Source of the DNA: Lasioglossum baleicum
Lineage: Eukaryota; Arthropoda; Insecta; Hymenoptera; Halictidae
Direction of reading: 5' to 3'
Length of the DNA: 64,000 nt
Assembly: GCF_051020765.1 (NCBI RefSeq)
Contig: NC_134933.1
Coordinates: 2,418,001-2,482,000 of the forward strand
Positions 11,247-22,000 of the stretch are shown here, piece by piece. The notes under the pieces were generated by a model. It was given only the letters and a program-made list of their open reading frames with translations. It searched no databases and had not been told where the DNA came from. Every line of letters starts with the position of its first letter. Within the stretch, counting starts at the first letter, position 1. Made by a program: the position numbers and the translations under genes.

Positions 11247-11608
11247 CAATGCTAAAGAATAAACAGGGCGAAGAAGAAAGATTGCGTATAATCAAGCGTA
11301 TTCTAGAAAGCGAGAAATACGACGATTACTTTGTAGAGAACGACATATTAATGAAACATAGAAACGGTATAAAGCTAATTGTCGTACCTTCTTGCATGCA
11401 CTTAGAAATAATAAGGAACGCGCACGAAAACGGTCACGTGGATGTACGGAAAATGAAAGAAATGATAGAGTCAAAATATTATATTCCCACACTAGAAGAA
11501 AAATTAAAGAAATTTATTAGCTGTTGCATTCAATGTGTAGTATCGGACAAAAAGCTAGGGAAACGCGAAGGCGAATTAACGCCAATTCCGAAAGGGTCAA
11601 GACCCTTA
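11240..11608 (+). pseudogene. Gypsy integrase, N-terminal zinc-binding part
   Basis: The piece carries the HHCC-type integrase-binding region (HLEIIRNAHENGHVDVRKMK, ISCCIQCVVSDKKLG) and ends at KGSRPL. There a foldback element has inserted between the Leu codon and the Asp codon of the integrase core. The downstream piece from 12503 is in the same frame, and together they would form an uninterrupted integrase region. The coding sequence is broken by stops in the inserted DNA, the first at 11618-11620. Confidence 0.85.
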
Positions 11609-12502
11609 GGCCGTTATTAGACTAGGCCACTGGTGGCGCAACTCGGTTGCGCCACCAGTGGCTCAGCACGTCGTGGGGCATTGAAACAAATGTAACCTAT
11701 TAGACTACGGTAACTGGTGGAGCCACCAAAAATAGTTGCCGATTTGGTGGACGGCATCGGCAACCGGACGGGCAACATTTGGTGGCGCCGCCACCAGCCG
11801 GGGTATTGATTTGAATGTAGCCTATTAGGCCGTTATTAGACTAGGCCACTGGTGGGCAACTTGGTGGCGCCACCGAATTGAAGAGCTTTTATGAATCGGT
11901 AACTGGTGGTACCACCAAGCGTTCATTCCCGCTGTCGATGTAACGCTGTGTCGTGTTCTTATGTATTTTACGATAAATGTGGTGGTAATTTGAACATCAA
12001 TTGTTCATGTTTTCGCGATGCTGGTGGCGCAACTTGGTGGCTTTGTCTAATAGGCTACATTCAAATCAATACCCCGGCTGGTGGAGGCGCCACCAAATGT
12101 TGCCCGGCCGGTTGCCGATACCGTCCACCAGATCGGCAACTATTTTTGGTGGCTCCACCAGTTACCGTAGTCTAATAGGTTACATTTGTTTCAATGCCCC
12201 ACGACGTGCTGAGCCACTGGTGGCGCAACCGAGTTGCGCCACCAGTGGCCTAGTCTAATAACGGCCTTAGACAAAGCCACCAAGTTGCGCCACCAGCATC
12301 GCGAAAACATGAACAATTGACGTTCAAATTACCACCACATTTATCGTAAAATACATAAGAACACGACACAGCGTTACATCGACAGCGGGAATGAACGCTT
12401 GGTGGTACCACCAGTTACCGATTCATAAAAGCTCTTCAATTCGGTGGCGCCACCAAGTTGCGCCACCAAGTTGCCCACCTGTGGCCTAGTCTAATAACGG
12501 CC
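11609..12502. mobile_element. Interleaved foldback element in Gypsy, TTA target duplication
   Basis: The 894-bp insert begins GGCCGTTATTAGACTAGGCC and ends with its complement. TTA flanks it on both sides (11606-11608 and 12503-12505), a 3-bp duplication typical of PIF/Harbinger elements. The inside is built from four blocks in the order A (11609-11827), B (11828-12053), A' (12054-12264), B' (12265-12502), where a prime marks the reverse complement. A pairs with A' across B, and B pairs with B' across A'. GGTGGCGCAAC and its complement recur throughout. It carries no ORF. Confidence 0.85.
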
Positions 12503-13315
12503 TTAGATACATATCATGTCGATCACGTAGGTCCGATGACGGCAACGGGCAAAGCATATCGCTATATTTTCGTAGTACCAGATGGATTCTCAAAATTTAC
12601 ATGGTTGTATCCGACGAAAACAACAAATGCCAAAGAAGTTATTAACAAATTAGAGAATCAACAGATAATCTTCGGAAATCCGGATCGTATCATCTCCGAT
12701 AGAGGCGCCGCGTTCACGTCATTAGAATTTCGAAAATATTGCGAAGAGGAAAATATGAAAACGATACAAATCACGACAGGAGTTCCACGGGGAAACGGAC
12801 AAGCCGAAAGAACAATACGCACGATAATTCTGATATTGACAAAATTATCACTAGCCAACCCAGATCAGTGGTACAAACACGTAGGCAAAGTTCAAAAATG
12901 TATTAATAGCACATTTCAAAGAGCGATAGGAATGTCACCGTTTCAAGTTCTCTTCGGCATAAAAATGAAATGCAAACAAGACCATGATATCATCAATCTT
13001 ATAGAACAGGAAATAATTCAATCGTATGACGAAGACCGCCATAAATTAAGAATACTAGCGAAGCAAAATATACTGAAAATACAAGAAGAAAATAAGCGCC
13101 AATATAATAAAAATTGTAAACCGGCGAGACAGTATAAAGAAGGCGACTTAGTATTTATCAAAAGAACCCAATTCGGCCCGGCATTAAAAATTAGACAAAA
13201 ATATCTAGGTCCGTACTCGGTTACCAAAATAAAAAGAAATGATCGTTACGAAGTAGCGCGAGTTGGGGACAGCGAAGGTCCTATGATAAAACAAGTTCAG
13301 CCGCCTACTATATGA
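12503..13315 (+). pseudogene. Gypsy integrase core and C-terminal domain
   Basis: The reading frame resumes with DTYHVDHVGPM and shows the DDE integrase core: the first Asp in YHVDHVGPM, the second in IISDRGAAF, the Glu in GNGQAERTIRTI. The C-terminal domain follows (YKEGDLVFIKRTQFGPALKI, then KYLGPYSVTKI). The residues needed for integration are present, but the gene lacks protease and reverse transcriptase and is split upstream. It ends in a stop at 13313-13315, with no env-like ORF after it. Confidence 0.9.
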
Positions 13316-13329
13316 AACCATACGAATGT

Positions 13330-13713
13330 AACAAACAAGCGAGCGATGTATCTTCGGGGACCGAAGAACCCCGTCGAACCCCCAGATGTGGAAATAAAAA
13401 CAGCGCACAGCGATCCATCGATGCTTGATCGCAGCGTGTGTGTGTGTGCGAGCGTGTTTACGAGCGTGTGTGCATGCATGTGTGTGCGTGATGACAAAAG
13501 CGACGAGCGAAATGAAAAATGAAGAACTGATAAACGACGATCGAAAAAGCCGAAAACGCAAAAAGGAATTGAACGAGAGACGCGGCCGAAACGGCAGTCT
13601 TTGACGAGTCGTCGACGGACGCGTATCGTAATTTCTCAATAAACTCGTTTTTTTTTTATAAAGTTTCGTGATTCCTGTACTCCCAATTATTTCTTCCTGA
13701 TAACCCATCCTAC
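13330..13713 (+). repeat. Probable 3' LTR of the Gypsy fragment (borders provisional)
   Basis: Directly after the integrase stop lies a non-coding stretch that could start TGTAACAAACAAG and end CATCCTACA. It has TCTCAATAAACTCG, a usual polyadenylation signal, at about 13635. A GT-rich simple repeat is at 13435-13490. No matching 5' LTR exists in the window, so the limits rest only on TG...CA ends and position. Confidence 0.5.
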
Positions 13714-15291
13714 ATGTATCAACGTGCACCGTGCTCTTGCGCCAACTGCTTACGGCAACCTGGCCTCAGAACGTACCAATACGTTTCTTTTCGACGTAGT
13801 GGTCCGGTGGGCGTATGCTCCACATTTTGACGGTATTAAAAACTCTTAAGTATTTTAAAGTGTCTCCCCGAAATTTAATGGTCGGATGCTCCGTGCGCGA
13901 CTGGTTCTGCAATGTCAATCCTCTACTGACTCTACTCTAATACGAGGTCGCGACTCTTATAATTAAATCCTAATCAAAATTGCGAATGCCTACACCGCAC
14001 CCGGCAGTCGTATCAACTGCATGGACCACTTTCTCAGTAGTTCGTTGCAGCTGGAGCATGGGCGACTGAAATGACGAATGACTCGAACACAAACGCGATC
14101 CTTTTGCTGCGCCACGCTAATACGACGAACAGAAAGACTACTTTACATTTTGTGCAAAACAATTACGCAAAGTTTAAGCTCTTATAAAAAATTGGAATAT
14201 CTTAAATATTGCTTCAAGCGGCAATCAAAATGAAAAGTAATAGGAATCGCGACCATTTCATTCGCAGCGCTACACTCTAAACAATGTACACATATATTGG
14301 AGTTAATGGAAACCGCGAGTATCTGCGCAACGCTAATTTTGATTTCTGTTCAGAAATAACTAATGCAACACGCGTGATTTTTTTCGCAACTGGAAATCGC
14401 GGACGTGCCCATCTCCGCTGATCGTTGGGGCGGCGTGGCCTGCCCATGTGTGCAACTAACTACATCTACTACTTCTACTACTACTACTACTTCTACAGAT
14501 GAGTACAGTGACAATGAGTGAAATGACTTCGCATCCCAAGATGCGAGGCCATTGCAGTTGCCCTCTTGAGCGACAATTTGTCGGAGCCACTTCAGCATAT
14601 AGCCTCTTCTTTTTCTTAGGCGGTCCACCAAACAACTGAAACCCTAAACGTGCTCGCAGTGAAAACGATCGACGACTTCCGAAACGTATCGCAAGTTTCG
14701 AGAGAAGCCGATCGTTCCGCTGGTGCTATCGAGCAGGTGCGCAACGTTTCGAAACCCTGATTCGCAAGCGTTCGCGTCCGCGTCCGCGAAAAGCTACACG
14801 AGCAGGAAGAATCGAGCAGGAAGAATCGAGCACGAAGCATCAATTTGAACGTCATGCCTCGTTTGATTTAGCTTCGAGACGAAACTTCGAGCTCTTCCAG
14901 TGACTGACTACCGTGCGAATCGCGGCCTGTCCGAAAGAGAAAGGGGTAGCCAGTACCGGCTCCTACCTACTTAAAACGAACAGTCGCACCAAAAAGGTAA
15001 GCTACCTACCTACCTACCCCTATATTTAAAAAAATGGCAAAAGACAAGCTCTCCAACACATTCGCAACACGATCTCAACACAGACGCCAGGGTGTAATAA
15101 CCTAACACCTATTTAGAGAGAACGTCCCGGGACGCCTCCGACACCCTAACGTTCGAATCTCACGCAAGCACACTCTAAAGTATGTACGTACCAGTATTCC
15201 TGAAATCGACTGACAATGACATTGCGAAATACATAAATCAATAAAATAATCCCGATTATCGATCGTAAATGTTAAATATTTCATTCAATGA
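13714..15291. other. No recognisable gene
   Basis: Mixed-composition DNA with small simple repeats: CTA trinucleotides at 14461-14496, GAGCAGGAAGAATC repeated near 14800-14833, and CTAC tetranucleotides near 15001-15020. Short ORFs are present on the minus strand, but none resembles a protein I know. Possible host intergenic or intronic sequence. Confidence 0.4.
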
Positions 15292-15553
15292 GATGCTTTC
15301 GGGGCTACCGTTTCGATCACTTCGTAAATCTAGCAATTTTGAAATAAACATTTCTTCTTTCCTAACGTTTCGGTTCAGTTTTGAACCTTTTTCAAAGGAA
15401 AAATTTGCGTCTACAAGACAATATATAATACAGTAAGTAAATTTTTCCTTTGAAAAAGGTTCAAAACTGAACCGAAACGTTAGGAAAGGAGAAAAGTTTA
15501 TTGCAAAGTTGCTAGATTTACTAAGTGATCGAAACGGTAGCACCGAAAGCATC
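15292..15553. mobile_element. Foldback MITE with GATGCTTTCGG ends
   Basis: Arms starting GATGCTTTCGGGGCTACCGT and its complement (allowing one indel) flank a central TATATAATACAGTAAG. The inner arms share CCTAACGTTTCGGTTCAGTT. The flanks ATTCAATGA and ATTAAATTA may be a decayed 8-9-bp duplication. It is non-coding. Confidence 0.7.
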
Positions 15554-15773
15554 ATTAAATTAAATATAAATCAATAAATTAAAATAACAGCTGAAATGAA
15601 AATAAATTATATCACAAGTAATTCTGAATACTCCACAATTGTTTTTGAATGGAGAAAACTATTTCTCACACAGGCACACATTCCACGAAGATCCATGGTA
15701 GTATGTCACGGATCGACAGGAATGTGCGCTATTGAATCTAGTTTAAAAAACCGACGCAATTCCACTGTCTATC

Positions 15774-15805
<32 letters not shown>
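15774..15805. repeat. CA dinucleotide microsatellite
   Basis: About 16 uninterrupted CA units. It lies in an otherwise unremarkable stretch (15554-16590) in which I see no gene. Confidence 0.95.
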
Positions 15806-15806
<1 letters not shown>

Positions 15807-16599
15807 GTGGAAAATACGTCGTGCACGATACACTAACCATTGTCAGTCGCCACACATATGATTAAATAAAAATTATATTCCATGTGCCCGCTGCTCTCAT
15901 CCCCCCGAGTAGCACTTGGGCACGCGAGAGGATTCGAGCCAACGAACAGGGAATCTTATTATCCTGAAAATCCTAACTAAAAGAATGCATTTCTGCAAAA
16001 TGACTCTACTTTCAACACAAAATATAATCTCAATTTACAAATCAAATATCTAATTATTGAAAAGGCTAAGGAAAATTTAATTTTCTGAGCAAACAGAGAC
16101 TAAGAAAGATTTTAATAAAGATATTCAACAATTTATTGGTTTATTTGTTCTCAATTTTTATGGAATGGAAATATTTCAAAAACCCTCGGAAGATCCTTTG
16201 GACAAAGCAAAGATTCGAACTAATGGAAAAAGTACTCTACTAAATGTAAAGTACTTATGAAAGTAATGTACGTTAATTTGTTTTGTCTAAAGAATCTATC
16301 CGTCGCGAATCGTCTTTTTGTACCTGGCATCTACTGCTTCCGATCAATTTAAAATAATTTTAAAATACAAACGATATTCTCTTGATTATAAAAATCGACT
16401 CTAGTAATGATGCACCAAATTACGAAAGATTGTGATCTGTTATCAAATTGGAGAATATAATGTCGAAATTGTTAAATTTACAAAAACAAACGCGGCATAC
16501 AAAAAGACCCTACCTAGCTAAGAAACAGATTACTACCCGCAGGAACGCCTGGCGTTTCTACGGTCACTGTACTCGTCAAAATCTAGCAGTAAGAAATAC

Positions 16600-16686
16600 A
16601 GTTTGTTCACTTACTACTTGTTGAGGTGAAGTGAAGTTGGAGTTGATGTGAGGCTGCGTTGCGCCTGGCGGTGAAGCTGTGTTAGG
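16600..16686 (-). other. 3' half of a host exon-like unit split by a hAT insertion
   Basis: Read on minus, this continues the unit that begins at about 29474: the halves join across the duplicated GTGTTAGG. The joined unit runs from a TGGATTCCAG-like acceptor through DSNGASPTTLTQL to a possible donor, TAGTAAGT, near 16613. A related unit at 29591-29658 encodes DSNGASPSTITQL. Splice-like borders and a shared peptide suggest exons of a host transcript. Coding status is uncertain, because another member of the set does not keep a long frame. Confidence 0.5.
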
Positions 16687-16724
16687 CAGGGCTTCGGAGT
16701 CGGTAGACAAAATTCGTAACTCCG

Positions 16725-16840
16725 ACTCCTACTCCAATCCATCTCTTTTTTTTTATCTCCGACTCCGAATCCGACTCCGACTCCGGCGCCGATTTCGACT
16801 CCGACTCCGACCCCGACTCCGATTCCGACTGCGACTCTCC
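16725..16840. repeat. CCGACT hexamer array at the left end of the hAT element
   Basis: CCGACT/ACTCCG hexamers are repeated about 12-15 times with substitutions just inside the terminal repeat. A similar array in inverted orientation lies at 29290-29432. The matched position and orientation make them subterminal repeats of the element rather than chance microsatellites. Confidence 0.8.
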
Positions 16841-17243
16841 AACTTGAAAAAATATGTACTCAAAATAATTAAGAGTTGTAATAAAACTGCATAAATAGTT
16901 CAAATATTTGTATTAAAGTATTAAAGTTTAAGAATGTGGAACAGATAACTCTGATACAACACAACACGACTGTTACTTTCTCATTTTCAGGAAATAGTTA
17001 GAAAACACGAATCAGTTTGAGAAATACTAAAGATAAAGTTTCCATTTTCGAAAATTAATATAATCTCTAATATTTCATAGACACTTGTTGCTTTTAGGGC
17101 TATCTTTTCTCTTTTTGACAGTGAATTAATCATTTCTTCTATAAGAACCATGGGGTTCTTCCATATATTCCAAGCTTCTTGGATAGTTGTAAATAAATTA
17201 CCACGCTTAATTAAACTTCTGCTCATCGAACCTGTGTTTATTC

Positions 17244-17466
17244 TGTAGGGAATTACATGTATAGACAACACGTAATGTATAGTAATAATGAGCGCCGTAG
17301 TTAGAGTGGGGATTACCGGCATCCAGAACGATTCCGCAGTCGCTCCGAAGTCGTTAAAGAGTATACAGTGTTCGTCATAGGTATTCACAAGTTACAAAGA
17401 CAATTATATTACTTTGTCAATTATATTATATATTAATAAATATTCTATACCATATTAATTACAACA
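17244..17466 (+). repeat. Copia 5' LTR
   Basis: A 223-bp repeat beginning TGTAGGGAATTACATG and ending ATTACAACA. It appears identical to the right copy and contains an AATAAATATTC polyadenylation-like stretch. It should provide the promoter for the element. Confidence 0.95.
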
Positions 17467-17615
17467 AATCTGGTAGCAGAGCGTGGTTATAGAACAGAGT
17501 ACGGAAACGTGGTTATAGAACAGAGTACGGAAACGTGGTTATAGAATAGAGCACGTGCAACGAGGTTATAAAGAAGAACAAGTGCAACGAGGTTATAGAA
17601 TAAAATACGAGAAGT

Positions 17616-18437
17616 ATGGAGAATCAGAAGCTACCACCAGTCCCATTATTGACTGGAAATAATTATTTAGTCTGGGCAATGAAAATGGAAGCAATATTAT
17701 GCCTGAAAAAGCTAAGCCAGGCATTGAGCCAACCTAAACCAGCAGTTACGGAAAGTGATAAGGTAAAAACCGAGTGAAATACAAGAAACCAAGAGGCAGT
17801 AGCGTACATAAGACTACACCTCTCAGACGAACAAGCGTTACAATTCGCAAGAGAAAGTGATGCACAAGCATTATGGGCAAAGATAAAGAAATCATACGCA
17901 GGAGCGGCTGAAGATCAAAAGATAGACGCAAGTAACGATTTGAAATTCCTGCGGATGGAACAAAATGAATCAGTGAGTAATTACATAGCACGTGCCAGAG
18001 GACTCGCAACAAAATGTGCTTCGCTCGGCGTGGAAATAACGCCACGCGAACTCGCGTATTATACAGTGCGAGGCATTAACCAAGAATACAGGGAAATTAA
18101 AGAAATCCTGAAAACTCAGAGGGAAAAATCGCTGGAAGAAATCAACGAAATATTGAAGGAACGTGAAAAGGAAATCCAACGGAAGAACACCAAAGGCGTA
18201 CCAGAAGGAGCTGCCGCCTATGTGACACAAAAACAACACACAAGGAATTGCTACGTGTGCGGCAAACCGGGACATCAGGCGAAGGTGTGTTGACATCGGA
18301 GACAAGACGGAAGGTCGAATCAGACTCAACATAACAAATGGAGAGGCCGAGATGTACCGATCAACACGAGGACAAGGGAATTCGGTAAAAGTAAACCAGC
18401 GAGTAACGTAATCGAGAACGTTGAAAATGAAAACAAA
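17616..18437 (+). pseudogene. Copia gag with two nonsense codons
   Basis: The frame starts MENQKLPPVPLLTG at the first ATG after the primer site and includes the NYLVWAMKMEAIL region typical of Copia gag. TGA at 17775-17777 sits where family logic expects Trp. The frame reopens to a CCHC zinc knuckle, CYVCGKPGHQAKVC. A second TGA (18291-18293) follows directly, where CGA (Arg) is the one-step ancestor. The frame then stays open to the non-LTR insertion and continues, in register, into pol at 23101. Both stops look like single transitions. They should stop self-mobilisation, although Gag supplied by other copies could still move this one. Confidence 0.85.
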
Positions 18438-18989
18438 TCTTGTGCTCATTGCAAGGAGGCACATCAGACCCTGCATCCTAGCTGCTCCGCCCTACAAACA
18501 AATAAAGAAATAAATAGACAGATGTCTCTTCTTAATGTTAGCTTCTATGAAGCGAAGCAAATTATCACAAAACTCAACTCAGGGAAGAAATCTAACACCA
18601 CACTGGACACCAAAGAGAACTTTCCTCCTCTTCGTCCAATAAGCCAACAGAACATCATTCATCTCAAGACAATTGGAGGACAACAGGCACCTGCTTCGTC
18701 TTCGCCCACTTCCAAATCAACGGCCCTAACATCTGCTAAAAACAATGTCTCCTATCTAGCATCCACCACCACACAGGTATATAAAAACACAGTAGACAAT
18801 AACCCAACAGTAAATAACCTCAAAATTAGACAGAACTCCACACCCACTATAGTTCGTGCAACTAATCTAACGAAAATACCAGCTTCAACCCAAAATTTGG
18901 TAACCCTCATTCAATCTTCTCCCCTTAAGAAACTTTCTCCCGCAATCAAACATTACAAACCATCCTCATCCATATCCTCAAAACCCTAA
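18438..18989 (+). pseudogene. Non-LTR ORF1 (Gag-like), C-terminal part
   Basis: The open frame enters from the truncated 5' end with a zinc-knuckle-like CAHCKEAHQTLHPSC. It continues through MSLLNVSFYEAKQII and a Ser/Thr/Pro-rich low-complexity tail to a stop at 18987-18989, 44 bp before ORF2. In related elements ORF1 binds element RNA. Upstream zinc knuckles and the RNA-binding region are missing because of truncation; the first internal ATG is at 18522. Confidence 0.75.
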
Positions 18990-19033
18990 TCTAAAAATAA
19001 AAAGGTAAAGATCAAAGACCACAACACAACACC

Positions 19034-22000
19034 ATGCTTAACTCTCTACGCATCCTCTTTTGGAACTGCAGGAGCATACAAAACAAAAAGATAGAAGTAA
19101 TTCATATGGCAAAGGAGGCAGATATGGTTATCTGCGTCGAAACTTGGCTAAGACCAGGAACAGAATTCCAACTTGCAGGATTTCACACAATAAGGAAAGA
19201 CAGACAACATAGACAAGGTGGTGGGATCGCAATTTTCATCGCCAAATATTTGAAATACAGTACTTTCCCTAATCTCGAAATTTCAGACGGGCAAACAGAA
19301 ACTTGCTGCATTCAAATAACCAACCTATCCGAAAAAACCACAATAGCAGCGTGCTACAGACCTCCATCCAATAAAATAAAGGAAGCAACCTGGGACACAT
19401 TTCTTCAATCACTCAAAGACATTGGACCTTTCATTATTGTGGGAGATTTCAACGCTAATCACATAGAATGGAACTGTCCAAAAATAGATGTACCAGGGAG
19501 GATATTATTACAAATAATTGATAAGAATGAAATAGATATAATCAACCACAACTCATCATCACACTACGAAGCCAGAAACGGTACGTTCAACAACCTCGAT
19601 CTGGTCTTAACACATGGGAGCATCGGAGAAGAAACCACAGTGACCCAGGAAGACGATCCCTTTGGCTCAGACCATTTCCCACTCCATATTTCAATCAATG
19701 TAACAAAAAATGTTTACAAACCTAAGAACAATAGACTTTCATCACAGAGAACCAACTGGGAGGAATATACGAAAAAAATGGACTATCACCTGGATACCAT
19801 CAATCTGGCTCAGGAAATATCCCCAACAGAAAAATACAATCACTTTGTACAAGGTATGACACAAGCAGTACTCGAGAGTACACCGAAGAGAAGGTCTGTT
19901 AACGCACATACCCATAGAAACCCTGTACCATGGTGGGATCAGGACTGTGACAGAGAGGTCAGGATTAGGAAGGTCTACTTCAAGAAATGGCAACACCAGT
20001 CAACTACTACCACCTGGATACTGTACAAAAGACAAGTAGCTATTACCAAGAAAACATTAAAAAGGAAAAAAAGAGAAAGCTTTCGGAACTTTGCAGCAAA
20101 TCTATCCCATAAGACTTCACACACGTATATCTGGAACCACATCAAAATCCTCAAAAACAAGTGGACAACAACCAGGAAAAAAGAAGAAATTAACAGCAAA
20201 ACACTCAAGGAAAATCTCAAGACAGCCACGGACAAACTCTCCCCGCCATGGGTTCCATCTAATCCTGCCATACAGTTAGAAACTACTCCTAACACATTTT
20301 TGGATTCTCAATTCGACTTCACTGAATTCAATGCAGCAATAGATGGATCAAATCCCAATTCTTCACCCGGACTAGATGGAATAGACTACAAGATGATCAA
20401 GAACCTATCAAATAAATCTAGACTCCTCCTTCTAGACATTTATAACGAAATCTTCACCAATCATAGCATACCAGAAGATTGGAACAAAACTCAGGTCCTC
20501 TTCATCAAAAAACCTGACAACCAAAACTTCAGACCAATCTCTCTCACGTCATGCATGTGCAAAATCATGGAAAGGCTGATTAACAACAGATTAACCTGGT
20601 GGTGTGAGACAGAAGGTCACATTCACCAAACCCAAGCTGGATTTAGGAAGGGTCGCTCTTCCACGGATAATATACTCAATTTAGCAACATACATACGCTC
20701 TGGCTTTGCTAAAAATAACTACACTATCACAGCATTCCTTGACGTCAGTGCAGCCTTTGACAATGTACAATCTAACATCCTCTTAAAAATTCTAGCAAAA
20801 ATGGGAGTCCCGCTCAACATTCTTCACTTCATAGCCAATTGGTCCTACTGCCGCTTCGCTTGGTCCCCGAGCTTCCAAGGAATGAGAATAATATACAAAG
20901 GCCTTCCGCAAGGAGGAGTACTCAGCCCTCTCCTGTACAACTTGTACGTAGCGAACATCCTCCAAGACCTACCAAGGAGTATACAAGCATCCCAGTACGC
21001 TGATGATATTGCTATCTACACTAGAAACTATATGCTGGAAAAAGCCAAAACAGAAATAGAAATAGCTTTTTCAAAGGTAAGATCCAATCTTCTCGCACTA
21101 GGACTTGATCTTTCCGCAGAAAAGACCAAAATTGTAGTTTTTAATAATCTAAAATTAACTGCCGGTAGTACCCAATTTCAATTAGGTGTGACAGAAAAGA
21201 CAGACGTAGTCGCAGCCAAATTTCTTGGAATACTTTTTGACAATAGACTTAACTTTAAAGCTCACATACACTCGTTACACAGCCGTTGTCTACGGACCAT
21301 AAACATAATTAAATTCCTCCGAGGTGTCTGGTGGGGAGCCCACCCTGACACTTTAATAATACTGTATAAATCTCTAATCAGATTCAGATTGGATTATGCA
21401 TCTCACATCTACTACCCTAGCCAGCAAACTCTCATAACCAAGCTAGAATCCATCCAAGCACGTGCGCTTAAACTAGCCCTTGGTCTCAGAATGTCCACCC
21501 CCACTAATATCGTTCTCGCAGAATCAGGCATCCCCTATCTACAAAACAGAGCTTCCTTTTTAGGCAAAATTCATCTCACTAAAATCACATCCAACACAAA
21601 TCACATATGCAATCACAATATACAAGAACTTTACCACATAATCTCCAAAAACCCAAGTACTATGGTCAACAACACTGCCAATGTTCTCATGAACTGTATC
21701 CTCACTGTTCAAAAGATTTCTCACACATGCCATAAAGACTATCATTTCCCCTGCATAGCTGTACCATACAGCGTCCAAAATTTTCGTATTTCTTGCGATC
21801 TAACAACAGGACTTCATCTCCAAAAATCACCACACCCTAATGCAGAATTTATAGACCATATCATGACACACTATCCTAATCACCTTCACATATTCACCGA
21901 CGGTTCCAAGGTACAAGGCGGGCTCTCAACGGGTGCAGCTATTGTCTGCCCGGAAAAAACAATCGGAGTCCCCATTAATATTAACCCTACAGCATCGGTA

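Noticed and set aside
11906..12258. Gly/Pro/Cys-rich ORFs in the Gypsy-inserted foldback
   Set aside because: They are generated by repeated GGTGGCGCAAC blocks in the palindrome.
13435..13490. Possible telomere-like or functional GT tract
   Set aside because: An ordinary imperfect GT microsatellite within the presumed LTR.
16987..17388. Minus ORF of 133 aa overlapping the Copia 5' LTR
   Set aside because: Its N-terminal third is LTR sequence. The rest lies in the hAT arm without recognisable motifs, so it is kept only as a remark.
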